Shown here one piece after another: positions 51,501 to 59,917 of a stretch of 64,000 nucleotides of DNA. The notes beneath the pieces are model-generated. The model searched no databases, was not told the DNA's origin, and saw only the letters and a list, made by a program, of their open reading frames with translations. The DNA is taken from positions 60,987 to 124,986 of the forward strand of contig NW_025778025.1 of assembly GCF_021130785.1 (NCBI RefSeq), written 5' to 3'. The first letter of the stretch is position 1. The number at the start of each line of letters is the position of its first letter. This DNA is from Homalodisca vitripennis. Lineage: Eukaryota > Arthropoda > Insecta > Hemiptera > Cicadellidae. The position numbers and the translations under genes were made by a program.

Positions 51501-54500
51501 CGTATAATCACTATTGCTTGTTTGCACTGTTGTTATTCTCTTCTTACCTGTTTTGGCTAATTGTAATTTTCAACAAATTACCCAATATTTGTCACAATGT
51601 TATAACCACAATGGGTAACAAATATTAAATGGCTACTTTGAAAATGTTAAATAGTAAATTGAAATATGTACATTTTTCTTAGCAAGGAATAGTAAACAAA
51701 CCTTGCCCATACGTTGCCCATAACATTTACTACTAGAGAAAAATTGTGTGATTATACATTGAATGATAATGTATTAGATGGACAATCATGCTAGTGAAGT
51801 TTTAAGGAAGTCTCAGTTCCAAGGTAATACATTTTCACAAGAAATTAAAAAAGTGTAAATGCTCAAGAATAGAATCCTTTTTTACCGAAATTCATTCAAT
51901 AAAAGTACAATGATATCAACACAAGTACATCAAAAGTCGTGCAGACATGTCGGCAGGCTTTAACTTTGGGTCATTCCAAGTCTGAAGACGTGATCTGACA
52001 TTACAACAGGCAGGATTGAACATGCAAAGCTCTATACTCACACCCCGAGGCTTGGCCTGTGTAGAACCGCAAGCACCAACACAAATAAAACAAGTCAGAT
52101 AAAACCAACACTGGATCCTTGATCATTAGGATTTCTTCATATAAATAAGATTTGGTTACAAAAGCCAGTAAATTAATTTTTGATTGTATTGATTATGTAT
52201 AAACTCAGCAATGAAAACCCATACAACTGTTATTCATTGCATTCCCGGAAAAAGGAAAGTATTATTGAAAAAACCAATTTATTACTTCAGAATAGAGGGT
52301 TTCATTTTGTCGAAATTCATAGTGGTCAATCCACTTGAACTGAACAGTTTGAAATAAATATTTAATGTCTTAAAGTGAAGTATAACAGATTTTCACAGCT
52401 AACTTAGACTTAAATATCTAACAACTTTTTCTGATATAATTTGTGCCATATTGTTTAAATATTCTAACTCCAATTTTAGATCTAAATGAAGTTACAACAA
52501 TAATATTCTAAATACAGAGTTTTAAAAGTGGCGCTAATCGTTTCCAATTAAAAACTAAATTGAAACCACCTTACATTGTCTCTGTTTAAAATCAATCATT
52601 GGTGATAGATGGTTCAAATCATGTTATCCTTTCACCTTATACCCAAGTGCAGTAAAGAAGACAGTTGAGGCTCCTAGGGCCCACCACTTAGCGTCGTCCA
52701 ACCAGAGATATGCTGTTTTGCCAAACTGTCCTCACATTGGACAGACACAGAACTCGACTCAGTGACATTATTAATCTTAATCTTTGGCGCTCCGAGAAAA
52801 TATGAGAGCTTTTAGTTAGATGTTATATAAAAAAGGATCCTGAAAAGATATTTTTTGTGTTAACTAATACTACCACTTTGTATTTTTATGTAAACCGTAT
52901 ACTAACTTTCTTTCTATAATATTTGTCATATTGCATTGCCAGAATACAGTTGTATCGATATTAAAATAAGATGTTCATAATTATTAAAAATGTTCACAAT
53001 TTTGTATTATTCCAATACAAAAATCAAAAGGATAATACATCAGCTGTTTTAAAGCTGTTACATATTATTATATACTGTATTTTAATTTATATTAAAAAGG
53101 TAATAATTATGAATTTTTCCAATTATTTATGATTTTCTTCAATCTTTTAATAAATAATAATAACATCAAAAGAATAATTTTACATGAGCCGGCATTTCTT
53201 ACGATTTGATATTTTTTATAGCTGTAGGCTTCAATAACACTCTTAAAATATGGTTACACTAATTCCTTACCAATAAGTGTTAAACACATTATTCAAAGTG
53301 AATATCTAGATTTTACTTACATTGATAACAGCATCTTAAAACCAAAAAGTGTATAGTGTAATCAAAATCAAAGTAACGACGAAAATGTACTGTAACCTAT
53401 CCTAATCACGGAAATTGTAATCGATTTCAGTAATACTTACTTATGCTTAACGGAATTAAACAGAAACACATGATCAGACACATTCCAATACATGTTCTGA
53501 CAAAATCAAAGCCATCAGAATGAGAGCGTTTTTGCCCAGCGTGCAGCGATATGGCAACAACAGCAACAATCCACGCCACTAATAATTGGACACCAACCAT
53601 CTTTTTTGCTACTCTAAAATGTAGTTAACATATGAGTGTATATATAGCTAAAGTTAAGATTAGCTTAGAACTTTACCTAATAATTACAGAATGCTGGAAA
53701 GACACATTTGTAGCAGAAGGTATTAACATATTAATATTATTAATAATATTAATGAATGATATTTTCGTAAAAAAGTTATTTGTTAAACACCTTAGAGCAT
53801 TATCATATGGTTACAACTCCTATGCTTTGGTTAAAGTCTAAATTGGTCAACAAAAGACATTTTCTTATCTGATGCTCAAAACTAGATCTTTTTCTGCAAT
53901 TATAGATCACTGTTACACTTAAACGGTCACATTTTTGTGTATAACCACTTATATCTAAAAATATGACGTTTGATTTTAACCACAACGTGTACCTAATTTA
54001 ATTGACAGGATAATGCAAAGTTAAGTACCTGAAAGGCAGAGTATCTGCCCCCTTTGCGTGGCCTGTTATACGAAGGCAAGTATCGGCGGATGGGGTCGAG
54101 CTCGTTAATATGCAGGAGTCCTGTGGTCAGTAGCTGAGAGATCACAAACATGGCTTGGTTCCAGAGGTACAGGGGCTCGTCCCCACCCGACCCCTCAGAG
54201 CTGTTACAACGCAACTGACTGCCTGGCTCCAGTCTCTCGTATTCCACACACTCCTCGCTCACGTAGAAGTACATGGGAATACACGGGTCTAGAGTGCAAT
54301 AATATCAAGGTTGTTAGAATCTTTATTGCAAATCAACTTTGAATTGGTACTGGTACAGGAGATAATATAAAGTGGTATAACAGCCGTAATTTAAAAATAA
54401 TTTTTTCCAAGCCTTGACTCTAGAATCTACTTGACTTGGAGTCATTTTACACAGCTATTAATTACAATTTAGTTGAAATATCACATATTAAACCATCTAA

Positions 54501-57500
54501 CTAAATATTAACCAATATATTTTTTATGTGTGTTTTCCTAATGAATTAAACTATCAAAACGTGGTACTTATAATTCAGAAATTTGTGGGGTGAACTTTAA
54601 TCAAACAAAAGTTAGAATGTAATCGGTACCGACCACCATATACATTATTTCAACCTCGATATAAGTGTTCAGAAGGTGTATTATCAATCAATCGCTTAGA
54701 TCTTCAGCTATATGATGCTATTATATTTATTGTCAGTACAATTTTCCTGAAGAACTATTATATGTTTTATAAGGAAGTTCATAGATTTTCCCAGTTCCCT
54801 GGATTTAACGTGCATGGATTACTAATTGTGGGGAAGGTTAAAAAACTTGGTTTATGAATCAAGACTCATTACTTGAGAGTGACAATATGCAAAAAATCAG
54901 GACTGCTGTTCAATCAATAAACGAAGAAGTCTTAAGGGCTGTAGAAAACTTCAGTTCCAGAACAGAACTCTTTAAAAAAGAACAGATTACAGTCCCCAAC
55001 AACTGTAAATAAGGTTTGTTGAATAACATAATTGTTGGACCGAAATAGTTAAAACCTAGATAATTGTAGAAATAATAATGCCTTAAATTACAGTAACTAA
55101 CAAAAAAATGTTTTAAAAAAGGAAAAAATTTTTTTTATTAATTCAGTAAGAACCTACGGCAAATACAGGAGTTAAAAATGCTGTAATGATACAAAACATA
55201 AAAATTAGTTCTTTTTGTGCTATTTCTCAACCATTCAAGATAGAGTGAAACTTTAAATACAAAAGGTTTTAGTTTTTAAGAGAGCTATTAATAGGTATTA
55301 AAATGTCATACCTTGCTATCTTAATTTTTAGATTTTACGAGTTTAAATTTGAATAATTAAAAAATTTGGAAATGTGTTGAAAAGTGGAAACAGTAACATA
55401 TTTTTAAAAAGATTACTTCTTTGGTAACCTTGGATAAAAGTTTGGATTTGCATAAACTTTTAATGAATTAACAGCAAAAAATGAAACCATACAACTTCGA
55501 CATTTTTGACCACCCTGTATACAAGAAGCCAAATAATTTAAAACTATTTTACAATGATCACTGAATAGAGACCTTTAAAATACACATAAATCATTGCCTG
55601 CCTCACCCTGTATAAATTATACTTCAATGTTCAATGAATCTAACTGCCATCTGCAATGTCAGCTTGTTTATGTTTCTCCATCTGCTTTCTGACCTTCCAG
55701 GCAATAATACTAGTAGAAGCTATTAACACTACACATTATCTCACTTCACTACCATTTCAGTATCATAAATATGTCTTAAATTATAAAACAATTAATACTT
55801 TTATTAGTATATCATGTATATTACCTCCATTAAGATCTTTGCAGATTACATTTGACAAGAGGTTGCGATACTCATCCACTTGATCTGGCAAACTCTTAAA
55901 GACTCCATCGATGATCATGAACATGAAGAACAGAGGCCATTCACATTCGATGTTCTCAAACTCCTGTAAATCAATAAGAGCATGATGAGAGTTAACTTGA
56001 TCTGGCAAACTCTTAAAGACTCCATCGATGATCATGAACATGAAGAACAGAGGCCATTCTCAATCGAGCTTTGTAACAGATTGAATAGGTTACAGTTTTC
56101 AAATTGTAGCAGTTTGCCACACACTCATCTGTTTGATTAAAATGAGTTATTTATTTGATGAAATGAAATAATATGTGATAACTGATATATTTTAAGTTTT
56201 AAAACAATCTCAGTTCCCTAAGCATCTTACCTTTGTTTCTCCAGTTTTGTAGAATCGCCGTTTTGGATCCTCCAGTACGCACTTGTACCCGTCCCTGCCA
56301 AATCTTCGGAAACCATTCTGACCCTTGAGCTGACGGATAATTGTAGTCTTGGTGGTAGAACTGAGGAATTCCTCGTGAGTGGCAAATGCCGGAAAGGAAA
56401 TGGTCGGAAGTAGAGCTGTGTCCACTCCCTACAATACACTCCTCTTAGTCAGTATCATAAACACATATAAGTACTCTCTTATTCAAACTCATTTAGACAG
56501 TGTCTGTACTTCCTGCTCTAGGCTTCTGCACTAAATTTCAATTTCGATGTCAACAAGTTAAATCTAAAAGTTGTGGTATATTTCTGACATCTAATTGTTT
56601 GCAAGTTGCAATAATGAGATCAAAAAGCCTACTAATATTTTGGTGAGTCCAATAAATAATATAAATAATTGATAAACGTCTACAGTTCTCATTGCATTAT
56701 ACAAAACAGAAGACAATGTAATAAAATGGATGTTATGATTTAACTGTTTTTTACCCTCACCCATTACAGTAAAGGTACAGTATGTTCCATTTCTAGTACC
56801 TCCTGCAAGTACCTGGTTTGCCCACCAGTATAGCAAGTCAACTAAAATGTTTTCTGGTGCTCGCTCTCTGTTATACACACATTATACACCTAAACTAGTA
56901 ACACATCTAAGATAGGACATGTATACCCATTCTTAACTTAAATTATGGACAAATAAGTGTTGAAATGGACATTCCACCCAAGCAAATCCCACTATTTCGA
57001 ATTAATTAACCCTTCAATGTGAGGATTTTCAAGAGCTAAAACCTTTAGCCTTCTTCCTCCTTCTTCAGGAGTTTTTTCCTGCTATTGAACATATAATGAT
57101 ATATTTTAGTTATAATTGGACATAAATAGTACATAAATATCTAAAAGTCAAAATATCGCAACATTTAATCAAAACTGTTTTACATAATGAAAAATAAACT
57201 AACTTTAATAGATCGTGGTCTGCCTACATACTAACAACCACATGCTCACTAAATCACTTGTGTATCATTATTATTTTGCACTTACTATACAGTGAAATAG
57301 TATTTAAAGCAAAACTACATATACATTTGTTACTGACTAGAAACTTATTACAAAACAATTATTGTTTTACCAGAACTCGTGAAACATAGTGTAAACACAA
57401 ACCAGTCTGTAATAAACTACAGAGCAGACAAGATGTTGTTAGAAACCTTCAATTCTTTTTGCAATGCTATAACCGATTGGCTTCTTAGTCAAACTGAACA

Positions 57501-59917
57501 GATAGATATTATTAGTCCAAAACTGAACAGATTAGTCCAAAATATTATTAACTAAATGCTTTCTTTTTCTTATTTGCAAACCAAAATTAGTCCCCTTTAT
57601 AAACAATTATTATATTTTAATGTCCTTTTCTTTTAATTAGTAACCAATATAGTATTTATCTTTGTCTGAAATTTTTCTACATATTAAGCTGATAAATTTG
57701 ATTTTTAATTATTACATAGTAGTATATATTTTGGTTAATTTTAAATTTTAATTTAGAATGTAATTTGTTATAGTTTTAAGGTCATTAAATGTAAATATAT
57801 ATATATATATATATATCTGTATATTATGTAAGGTTGAGTGAGAGGGTTAAATAGCCCTAACTCCGCCTCTTGAATAAAGGCATATTTCATTTCATTTCTT
57901 TTCAATATAACATAACATTTATAGAATCTTAACCCTCCGGCTGGTGTGCATTTGAGCCTTGACTGGCACCCTGTTTTGAAGCTTCGTGCAGAGTTTTTAA
58001 TTTTTTATCCTGTACAATTAATTATTGGAGAAAACACAAAAGTGTTGTACATCAAATTATTCTGCAGAATATGTTGTACGATATAAACATAATTATAATT
58101 TGACTTACCTGAATAATGGTGGATGTTTGATGGTCAGAACTTTTTTTTTTCAAAAAACAATTTTTTTATTATGCCATTAAAAAAAAACTCAAAATTAATT
58201 TTATTTAAAAATATAAAATATGCATAATGTTCACTTACTTATGCACAAAAAGAAAATACATAGTTTACAAACACTTTTATTTACAAATAAAATTACAATT
58301 GAAAAAAACAAGACTATATACAAGCACTAACAGTTGCCGAGTCGCGTCACACGGAAGTAGTCGGGAGCTTTTAGCGGCCAGTAAAAGAACAAATATTCAT
58401 ACATATATAATAGTGAATACATTATTAGAAGGCTTAGAATCTTGTGATTAAAGTGATATAACTTTTATGCGATTCGAGCGGTAATTATCGGAACTAGGAC
58501 GTAATTAGTAGACGATGTTTAATGAGTCGTAATTTACGACGTTGCCAGCCGGAGGGTTAATACTATTCCATTAGTCTCAAATGTCAAGATATATTGTCAT
58601 TATATAAATTGTATTTGTAAAATTTATGATTTAAAGTCTCCAATATATTAAGAGTTTCATATCTCTTATGTATACTTAAACATTGACTAGAAAGTAAAAA
58701 TAAGATTGACAACAGTTCGAATTGATTAAGTTTATGCTCTTATCATCGTTAATGTATTTTTATTTAAGATGTAATTTAGTTAAATGTAGTAAGACACTTT
58801 CAATATTACTGCAGTGATCTGCACATCAAGTCCTTATCAGAGAGGACGACTGTTATCAGACCTTTCCTTGACTATTGCTTAGTGTACCTAACCACGCAAC
58901 TTCATTTCATTAATCAAAATAAATTACACAACAAGGAGAACATCACACCATATGTCACATAATAGGCTTCACTGAGATTGCACACAAAATTGCAAGTCTA
59001 TAGGCACATGTGTTTATATTTTAAAATATCATATGGTTGTACAGTGTTGATTTGCATATATTAATCAAAGAAATTAACTTATACGCAAATAAAGAGATGC
59101 AGGCAATCATGTGTTGTGCAAATCTGCTTTACTTTAAAAAAACCTAATTAAAATCAACTGCTTGTGAGGATTTCCTGACCTTGGAGCTCGACTCTCGTGG
59201 CAGCAACGTTTCAAAGATGCTTCGGTTCCTGTTGTGAGCGTCGATGTCCACGTAGATTACAGACCACGAGGCTCCTTTCTCCCCAAACAAATTACAGCCA
59301 TTGATTGCTTCGAGAGCACTTTTAGCCATTCCAATAGAACTGCAACATTTTCGTACATTCCTTGTTAGAGATCTGTCTTTAAAATGAAGTGTTTATAAAT
59401 ATAACACAATTGTTACAATGGTTTATCATTCAATAAAAATAAAATAAAACAATATTCAGGTATATGTAATGTCCTATTCAAAACGTAAGAATATGTGCAA
59501 GTAAAAATATTAAAAAAGCTAGTTTCTTTTTTTACCTAGCCTAATTCTACCTCACAGACAACAAAAGTAACAAAATTAAGAAGATAACCTTAACTAGTAC
59601 AATCCAAACCATAATATTTAAACTGGAAAGAATAAGTTGATGTGTTATCATGTTTCTAAATCAAACAGTTGTAGTTGTAAGTTTGAACTTTGAATAATAG
59701 TTTTATTTAACTAGTATCACCTGGCATGGATCTCTGGCACACCCGTGTTATACTTGGTGCCTCTCTCCCACATGCCAAAGTCAGGAGTGCGGTACGCCCT
59801 TTCCACATAGTACACCAAGTTTTGTATGAAGGCCACCTCGTCCTGTGTGTAGATAATCTGCATACCAGACGTGATCATCTCTACCAGGAACAGTAGGTAG
59901 AGGGACACCACATCTAT
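16917..59917 (-). CDS. Phkb: Phosphorylase b kinase regulatory subunit beta, C-terminal ~85% (18 exons seen; N-terminus outside window)
   Basis: The beta subunit is a regulatory part of the (alpha-beta-gamma-delta)4 phosphorylase kinase, which phosphorylates glycogen phosphorylase and so starts glycogen breakdown in the cytosol. Exons (5' to 3'): 59917-59721, 59339-59180, 56428-56231, 55963-55825, 54288-54029, 47171-46941, 46227-46040, 44379-44264, 36443-36298, 33512-33380, 32213-32071, 26342-26140, 25544-25463, 24120-24065, 21624-21368, 19286-19179, 17176-17092, 16996-16917. They total about 926 codons and match the family from about human residue 160 to the end: the glucoamylase-like N-terminal domain (exons 1-7) and the C-terminal regulatory region (exons 8-18). 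Beta rather than alpha is indicated by [17 protein letters not shown] and by the C-terminus EEEDHCRIS. All phases agree except between exons 14 and 15. No stops interrupt the exons. Introns are full of transposons. Confidence 0.93.
17092..17176 (-). CDS. Phkb: PHKB exon 17
   Basis: Acceptor TTTTTTACAG; donor GTAATT. It encodes [20 protein letters not shown] and YLARA, matching the family's 'MTSFYNTPPLG..GTCSYLTKA' stretch in position. It ends in phase 1. Confidence 0.88.
17177..19178. other. PHKB intron 16-17; probable retroelement tails
   Basis: At 17800-18040 a GC-richer patch has (ATC)n next to it and a doubled TGGCAGTTAAACTACTGG; read on the minus strand it ends in (GAT)n, like the 3' end of the RTE element at 48108, so it may be a decayed RTE tail. 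At about 18700-19110 the sequence ends GAATAAATATTCTAATCT, like a LINE 3' end. Neither assignment is firm. Confidence 0.35.
19179..19286 (-). CDS. Phkb: PHKB exon 16
   Basis: Acceptor ATTTTCCAG; donor GTATAA. It encodes [17 protein letters not shown] and [16 protein letters not shown]. It is 36 codons, phase 0 at both ends. Confidence 0.92.
19287..21367. other. PHKB intron 15-16; no gene seen
   Basis: AT-rich. A TTAACACGTTTGCTGC word at 20174 looks like a piggyBac left end but has no partner. About 20520-20715 ends GTGAATAAATAGATTCATTTC, resembling a LINE 3' tail. Confidence 0.35.
21368..21624 (-). CDS. Phkb: PHKB exon 15
   Basis: Probable acceptor GACTGAGTAG; donor GTCAGT. It encodes [32 protein letters not shown] and [20 protein letters not shown], one of the most conserved C-terminal blocks. 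Its start is the least certain in the gene because the phase does not match exon 14. Confidence 0.9.
21625..22756. other. PHKB intron 14-15, left part; no gene seen
   Basis: Mostly AT-rich, with a GGGGGTGGGGGGAGGG run near 22240. The micro-exon expected between exons 14 and 15 was looked for here and not identified. Confidence 0.4.
22757..23695. repeat. Dispersed insect repeat with 'GGCTTCGCACGC' core, unclassified
   Basis: It begins near ATACTAGCGGGCCCGGCGCGC and ends near ACAAACATACAAACATTCAT followed by TATATATATAGAT. The word CCGCGGCTTCGCACGCAA at about 22825 recurs as CCACGGCTTCGCACGCAA at about 22992, so two decayed units may be joined. I recall dispersed insect repeats of this look, but cannot name the family. 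It lies in the intron that should contain the missing micro-exon. Confidence 0.55.
24065..24120 (-). CDS. Phkb: PHKB exon 14 (56 bp)
   Basis: Acceptor ACTTTACAG; donor GTAAGT, both good. It encodes [18 protein letters not shown], the counterpart of the mammalian 'VKQLLLDIL'. It ends in phase 2, while exon 15 needs phase 1, so a further exon of length 2 modulo 3 is expected in the intron 24064-21625. Confidence 0.85.
25463..25544 (-). CDS. Phkb: PHKB exon 13
   Basis: Acceptor GATTTTCAG; donor GTAAGT. It encodes [14 protein letters not shown] and ENHSPYE. The junction with exon 12 restores the family's RIGW motif as RVGW. It ends in phase 0. Confidence 0.9.
25920..25990. repeat. 37-bp direct tandem repeat
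   Basis: The block AAATTAATATTTAATATTTT continuing to AACTCTTTTGAAA occurs twice, at 25920-25953 and 25957-25990, identical, in the short intron between exons 12 and 13. Confidence 0.9.
26140..26342 (-). CDS. Phkb: PHKB exon 12
   Basis: Acceptor GGATTACAG; donor GTGAGT. It encodes [35 protein letters not shown] and GILKIRVG. It ends in phase 2. Confidence 0.94.
26715..27480 (+). mobile_element. Left part of a piggyBac-type element, interrupted by a SINE
   Basis: TTAA (26711-26714) is followed by CACTTTCCAAGTGGAGGC, the style of a piggyBac end. Downstream of the SINE, ATGGAAGAAGAAGACAGTAG at 27297 and the segment [17 protein letters not shown] (about 27380-27430) look like the acidic N-terminus of a piggyBac transposase, with stops between. 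The right end and catalytic core are absent, so this is a truncated relic. Transposase recognition is from a short low-complexity stretch only. Confidence 0.4.
26942..27186 (+). mobile_element. tRNA-derived SINE
   Basis: The head has a pol III A box (TGGTCGAGTGGTT, about 26952) and B box (GGTTCAAATCC, about 27004), spaced as in a long-arm (Leu/Ser-like) tRNA. A roughly 170-bp body follows, ending CTCTCCTTTTC and an A-rich tail (27169-27186). Such a head-body-tail order is typical of SINEs. It would use a LINE for movement. No clear target duplication was found. Confidence 0.75.
27541..27586. repeat. (AT)n microsatellite
   Basis: About 23 AT units, then irregular TTTATATATATTTAATATAT sequence. 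Confidence 0.95.
27590..29579. other. Part of PHKB intron 11-12; no gene seen
   Basis: Very AT-rich, with a 14-T run at about 27889. No ORF with recognisable content and no paired ends. Confidence 0.6.
29584..31336. mobile_element. Non-autonomous piggyBac-type element, 1.75 kb
   Basis: TTAA on both sides (29580-29583 and 31337-31340). The ends CCCTTTGCACGCCA and TGGCGTGCAAAGGG are perfect inverted repeats of 14 bp. Just inside the left end a hairpin has 22-bp arms, 29597-29618 and 29643-29664 (CGTACCTATATTACGGCCG core). A 39-bp unit is doubled at 29929-30000. No transposase remains; frames here are unrecognised. Confidence 0.85.
31342..32070. other. PHKB intron next to exon 11; no gene seen
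   Basis: AT-rich, with one purine-rich patch (GAGAGGGAGAGGAGAAGAGG, about 31875). Nothing else recognised. Confidence 0.5.
32071..32213 (-). CDS. Phkb: PHKB exon 11
   Basis: Acceptor GTGTTACAG; donor GTTAGT. It encodes [30 protein letters not shown] and [17 protein letters not shown]. It ends in phase 0. Confidence 0.93.
32214..33379. other. PHKB intron 10-11; no gene seen
   Basis: AT-rich intron sequence without a recognisable ORF, paired ends or tandem array. Confidence 0.55.
33380..33512 (-). CDS. Phkb: PHKB exon 10
   Basis: Acceptor ATTTCTAG; donor GTATGT. It encodes [20 protein letters not shown] and [19 protein letters not shown], the block that in mammals reads 'ILLGILLKREGPNF'. It ends in phase 1. 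Confidence 0.93.
33790..34412 (+). pseudogene. mariner transposase relic
   Basis: The frames read, in order, [20 protein letters not shown] (first catalytic Asp codon 33882), a [20 protein letters not shown] segment, [14 protein letters not shown] (second Asp codon 34155) and [17 protein letters not shown] (third Asp codon 34232), then a KKCFKQW-like tail. These are the mariner D,D34D blocks. About eight codons are missing between the second and third Asp and there are several frame changes. No terminal repeats were found. It lies in the PHKB intron between exons 9 and 10, antisense to the gene. Confidence 0.8.
34521..34797. mobile_element. Short inverted-repeat element (MITE-like), 277 bp
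   Basis: The arms 34521-34543 and 34775-34797 are perfect 23-bp inverted repeats (TATTTTCTAATAATTGATGA plus AAG). The interior holds CATCGTCAGGTGTGAAACAA and is AT-rich. No coding capacity. No target duplication could be fixed, so the superfamily is open. Confidence 0.6.
34800..36297. other. PHKB intron 9-10, right part; no gene seen
   Basis: AT-rich intron, without recognisable ORFs or repeats apart from short A/T runs. Confidence 0.5.
36298..36443 (-). CDS. Phkb: PHKB exon 9, followed by a GC donor
   Basis: Acceptor TTGATTGCAG. It encodes [13 protein letters not shown], then a variable linker. The frame allows only the end at 36298, where the intron begins GCAAGT. The nearby GT (giving 4 more exon bases) would shift the frame to an early stop in exon 10. 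Confidence 0.85.
36835..37719 (-). mobile_element. mariner element with long (~210 bp) terminal inverted repeats, internally deleted
   Basis: TA on both sides (36833-36834 and 37720-37721); ends CAAGGTGGTATCAGAAAGTT and its inverse. The inverted match runs for about 210 bp with scattered differences (shared words TGAGTCATTGTG, TTTCGTTGTTGTGAGTGG). Between the arms, minus-strand frames give [40 protein letters not shown] (helix-turn-helix) and a decayed [19 protein letters not shown] end. The catalytic core beyond that is missing. Long-armed mariners are less common than the usual 30-bp type. Confidence 0.8.
38326..38457. repeat. Tandem repeat, about 58 bp x 2.3
   Basis: The words ATGATGTAGCCTAACTGTT and ATGTCCA(A/T)(G/A)ATAT alternate three times with small changes. 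Confidence 0.85.
38460..40300. other. PHKB intron 8-9, middle; no gene seen
   Basis: AT-rich, with an A run at 39068-39085. GGTATGGTATGGTACCTTTATT at about 39348 read on the minus strand resembles an AATAAAGGTACC(ATACC)n LINE 3' tail; no upstream body was found. Confidence 0.4.
40303..40735 (+). pseudogene. LINE ORF1 fragment (RRM-like nucleic-acid-binding part)
   Basis: It opens with [19 protein letters not shown], shifts frame near 40447, and continues [31 protein letters not shown], then, after another shift, [19 protein letters not shown] and [14 protein letters not shown]. These blocks are those of ORF1 proteins in Jockey-like elements, which bind the element's RNA. The N-terminal coiled coil is missing. 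Confidence 0.65.
40768..43604 (+). pseudogene. LINE ORF2: endonuclease and reverse transcriptase
   Basis: Endonuclease: [17 protein letters not shown] (40788 on), [19 protein letters not shown] across a shift, [23 protein letters not shown] (near 41200) and [15 protein letters not shown], with the conserved Asp/Asn and His residues. Reverse transcriptase: [18 protein letters not shown] (about 42090), [53 protein letters not shown] and, after a shift at 42730, [12 protein letters not shown] with the catalytic Asp pair at 42762-42767. The C-terminal part ends at 43604. At least six frame breaks. Confidence 0.85.
44264..44379 (-). CDS. Phkb: PHKB exon 8
   Basis: Acceptor TCTGCGTAG; donor GTAATT. 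It encodes [18 protein letters not shown] and [13 protein letters not shown], matching the family's 'ILDMLAALKKG ... VHVDRLQTLIS' stretch. It ends in phase 1. Confidence 0.92.
44380..46039. other. PHKB intron 7-8; no gene seen
   Basis: AT-rich with a GC-balanced patch at about 45110-45290 that is unclassified (possibly an old MITE). Confidence 0.5.
46040..46227 (-). CDS. Phkb: PHKB exon 7
   Basis: Acceptor GACCACCAG; donor GTCTAA, weak but required by frame. It encodes [23 protein letters not shown] and LIREEHMR. Ends in phase 2. Confidence 0.92.
46301..46490. mobile_element. Short inverted-repeat element (MITE-like), 190 bp
   Basis: The arms 46301-46329 and 46462-46490 are 29-bp inverted repeats with one mismatch (AAATTTGAAAACAAACACTC start). 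The interior has TGACGCATTTCGTGTTCAAG and CACATCATCAGACCCACA, the look of a dispersed insect MITE. No coding capacity; it lies in the PHKB intron 6-7. Confidence 0.65.
46941..47171 (-). CDS. Phkb: PHKB exon 6
   Basis: Acceptor CTGCGGTAG with a poor pyrimidine tract; donor GTACGT. It encodes [32 protein letters not shown] and [14 protein letters not shown], which separate beta from alpha subunits. It is 77 codons, phase 0 at both ends. The intron before it holds the 3-kb RTE element. Confidence 0.94.
47172..48096. other. PHKB intron 5-6, left part; no gene seen
   Basis: AT-rich intron, no features recognised. Confidence 0.6.
48108..51170 (+). mobile_element. Full-length RTE-type non-LTR retrotransposon with 11-bp target duplication
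   Basis: ATAAACATTTT stands immediately before (48097-48107) and after (51171-51181). The element starts GTCCCTCTAAGTCCAACCCC, has a GC-richer 5' leader of about 100 bp, one long ORF, and a (GAT)n 3' tail (about 51151-51170) in place of poly(A), as is common in RTE-like LINEs. It is 3063 bp. A perfect target duplication and a nearly intact ORF point to recent insertion. It lies in the PHKB intron between exons 5 and 6, antisense to the gene. Confidence 0.9.
48216..51150 (+). pseudogene. RTE ORF2: apurinic-type endonuclease and reverse transcriptase, one frameshift
   Basis: The open frame runs from after a stop at 48213 to TGA at 50766-50768. Numbering from the GTG at 48321: endonuclease blocks GISETKW (Glu26), GDFNAQVG (Asp128), LIDYILVRK and [11 protein letters not shown]; then [68 protein letters not shown] and [10 protein letters not shown] (residues 679-688, TAT at 50361), then [14 protein letters not shown]. 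One missing base in the A run at 50760-50766 ends this frame; the next frame continues directly as [16 protein letters not shown] to [19 protein letters not shown] and stops at 51150. No ATG lies between the upstream stop and the conserved start of the endonuclease: the first in-frame ATG is at 48357, already inside it. Initiation is therefore unclear. The protein would nick DNA and copy the element's RNA at the nick. Confidence 0.9.
51182..54028. other. PHKB intron 5-6, right part; no gene seen
   Basis: Mostly AT-rich. A GC-balanced patch at 52620-52800 is unclassified. Short frames (for example 53632-53841) are hydrophobic, AT-rich and without family signature. Confidence 0.5.
54029..54288 (-). 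CDS. Phkb: PHKB exon 5
   Basis: Acceptor TGCACTCTAG; donor GTACTT. It encodes [38 protein letters not shown] and [10 protein letters not shown]. The phase-1 codon shared with exon 4 gives Asp. It ends in phase 0. Confidence 0.94.
54289..55824. other. PHKB intron 4-5; no gene seen
   Basis: AT-rich intron with no recognisable ORF or repeat. Confidence 0.6.
55825..55963 (-). CDS. Phkb: PHKB exon 4
   Basis: Acceptor GATTTACAG; donor GTAATA. It encodes [20 protein letters not shown]. Ends in phase 1. Sixty-five bases of it (55878-55942) are repeated exactly in the upstream intron at 55995-56059. Confidence 0.94.
55995..56059 (-). repeat. Exact 65-bp copy of part of PHKB exon 4, in the intron before it
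   Basis: Identical to 55878-55942, offset 117 bp, in direct orientation. The copy lacks the exon's own acceptor and donor, but it stays open and in frame with exon 4 through the intervening 30 or so bases. Recent tandem duplication or gene-conversion product; whether it is ever spliced in cannot be told. Confidence 0.95.
56231..56428 (-). CDS. Phkb: PHKB exon 3
   Basis: Acceptor GTATTGTAG; donor GTAAGA. It encodes [17 protein letters not shown], then [11 protein letters not shown] and [13 protein letters not shown], the best-conserved stretch of PHK regulatory subunits. It is 66 codons, phase 0 at both ends. Confidence 0.95.
57560..57905 (+). repeat. Probable LINE 3' end remnant
   Basis: AT-rich sequence with (AT)n at about 57797-57817, then CCCTAACTCCGCCTCTTGAATAAAGGCA and a (TTTCA)n tail to about 57905. 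A polyadenylation-like AATAAA followed by short pentamer repeats is typical of Jockey/CR1-like 3' ends. No coding part remains. Confidence 0.45.
57933..58556. mobile_element. piggyBac-type MITE, 624 bp
   Basis: TTAA on both sides (57929-57932 and 58557-58560); ends CCCTCCGGCTGG and CCAGCCGGAGGG inverted. No coding capacity. It lies in the PHKB intron 2-3. Confidence 0.85.
59180..59339 (-). CDS. Phkb: PHKB exon 2
   Basis: Acceptor GTTGCAG; donor GTCAGG, a weak GT site fixed by the frame. It encodes [18 protein letters not shown] and [18 protein letters not shown], conserved family blocks. The exon ends in phase 0. Confidence 0.92.
59721..59917 (-). CDS. Phkb: PHKB exon 1 of the window
   Basis: Acceptor TTGCCCTCAG; donor GTGATA. 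It starts in phase 0 with [14 protein letters not shown] and carries [11 protein letters not shown], part of the glucoamylase-like domain. It ends in phase 2. Preceding exons, encoding roughly the first 160 residues, are not found between here and 64000. Confidence 0.93.

Noticed and set aside
57001..57860. TTAACCCTTC at 57008 and GAGGGTTAA near 57850 as a possible piggyBac pair
   Set aside because: Only the CCCT next to TTAA matches; the ends diverge at once.
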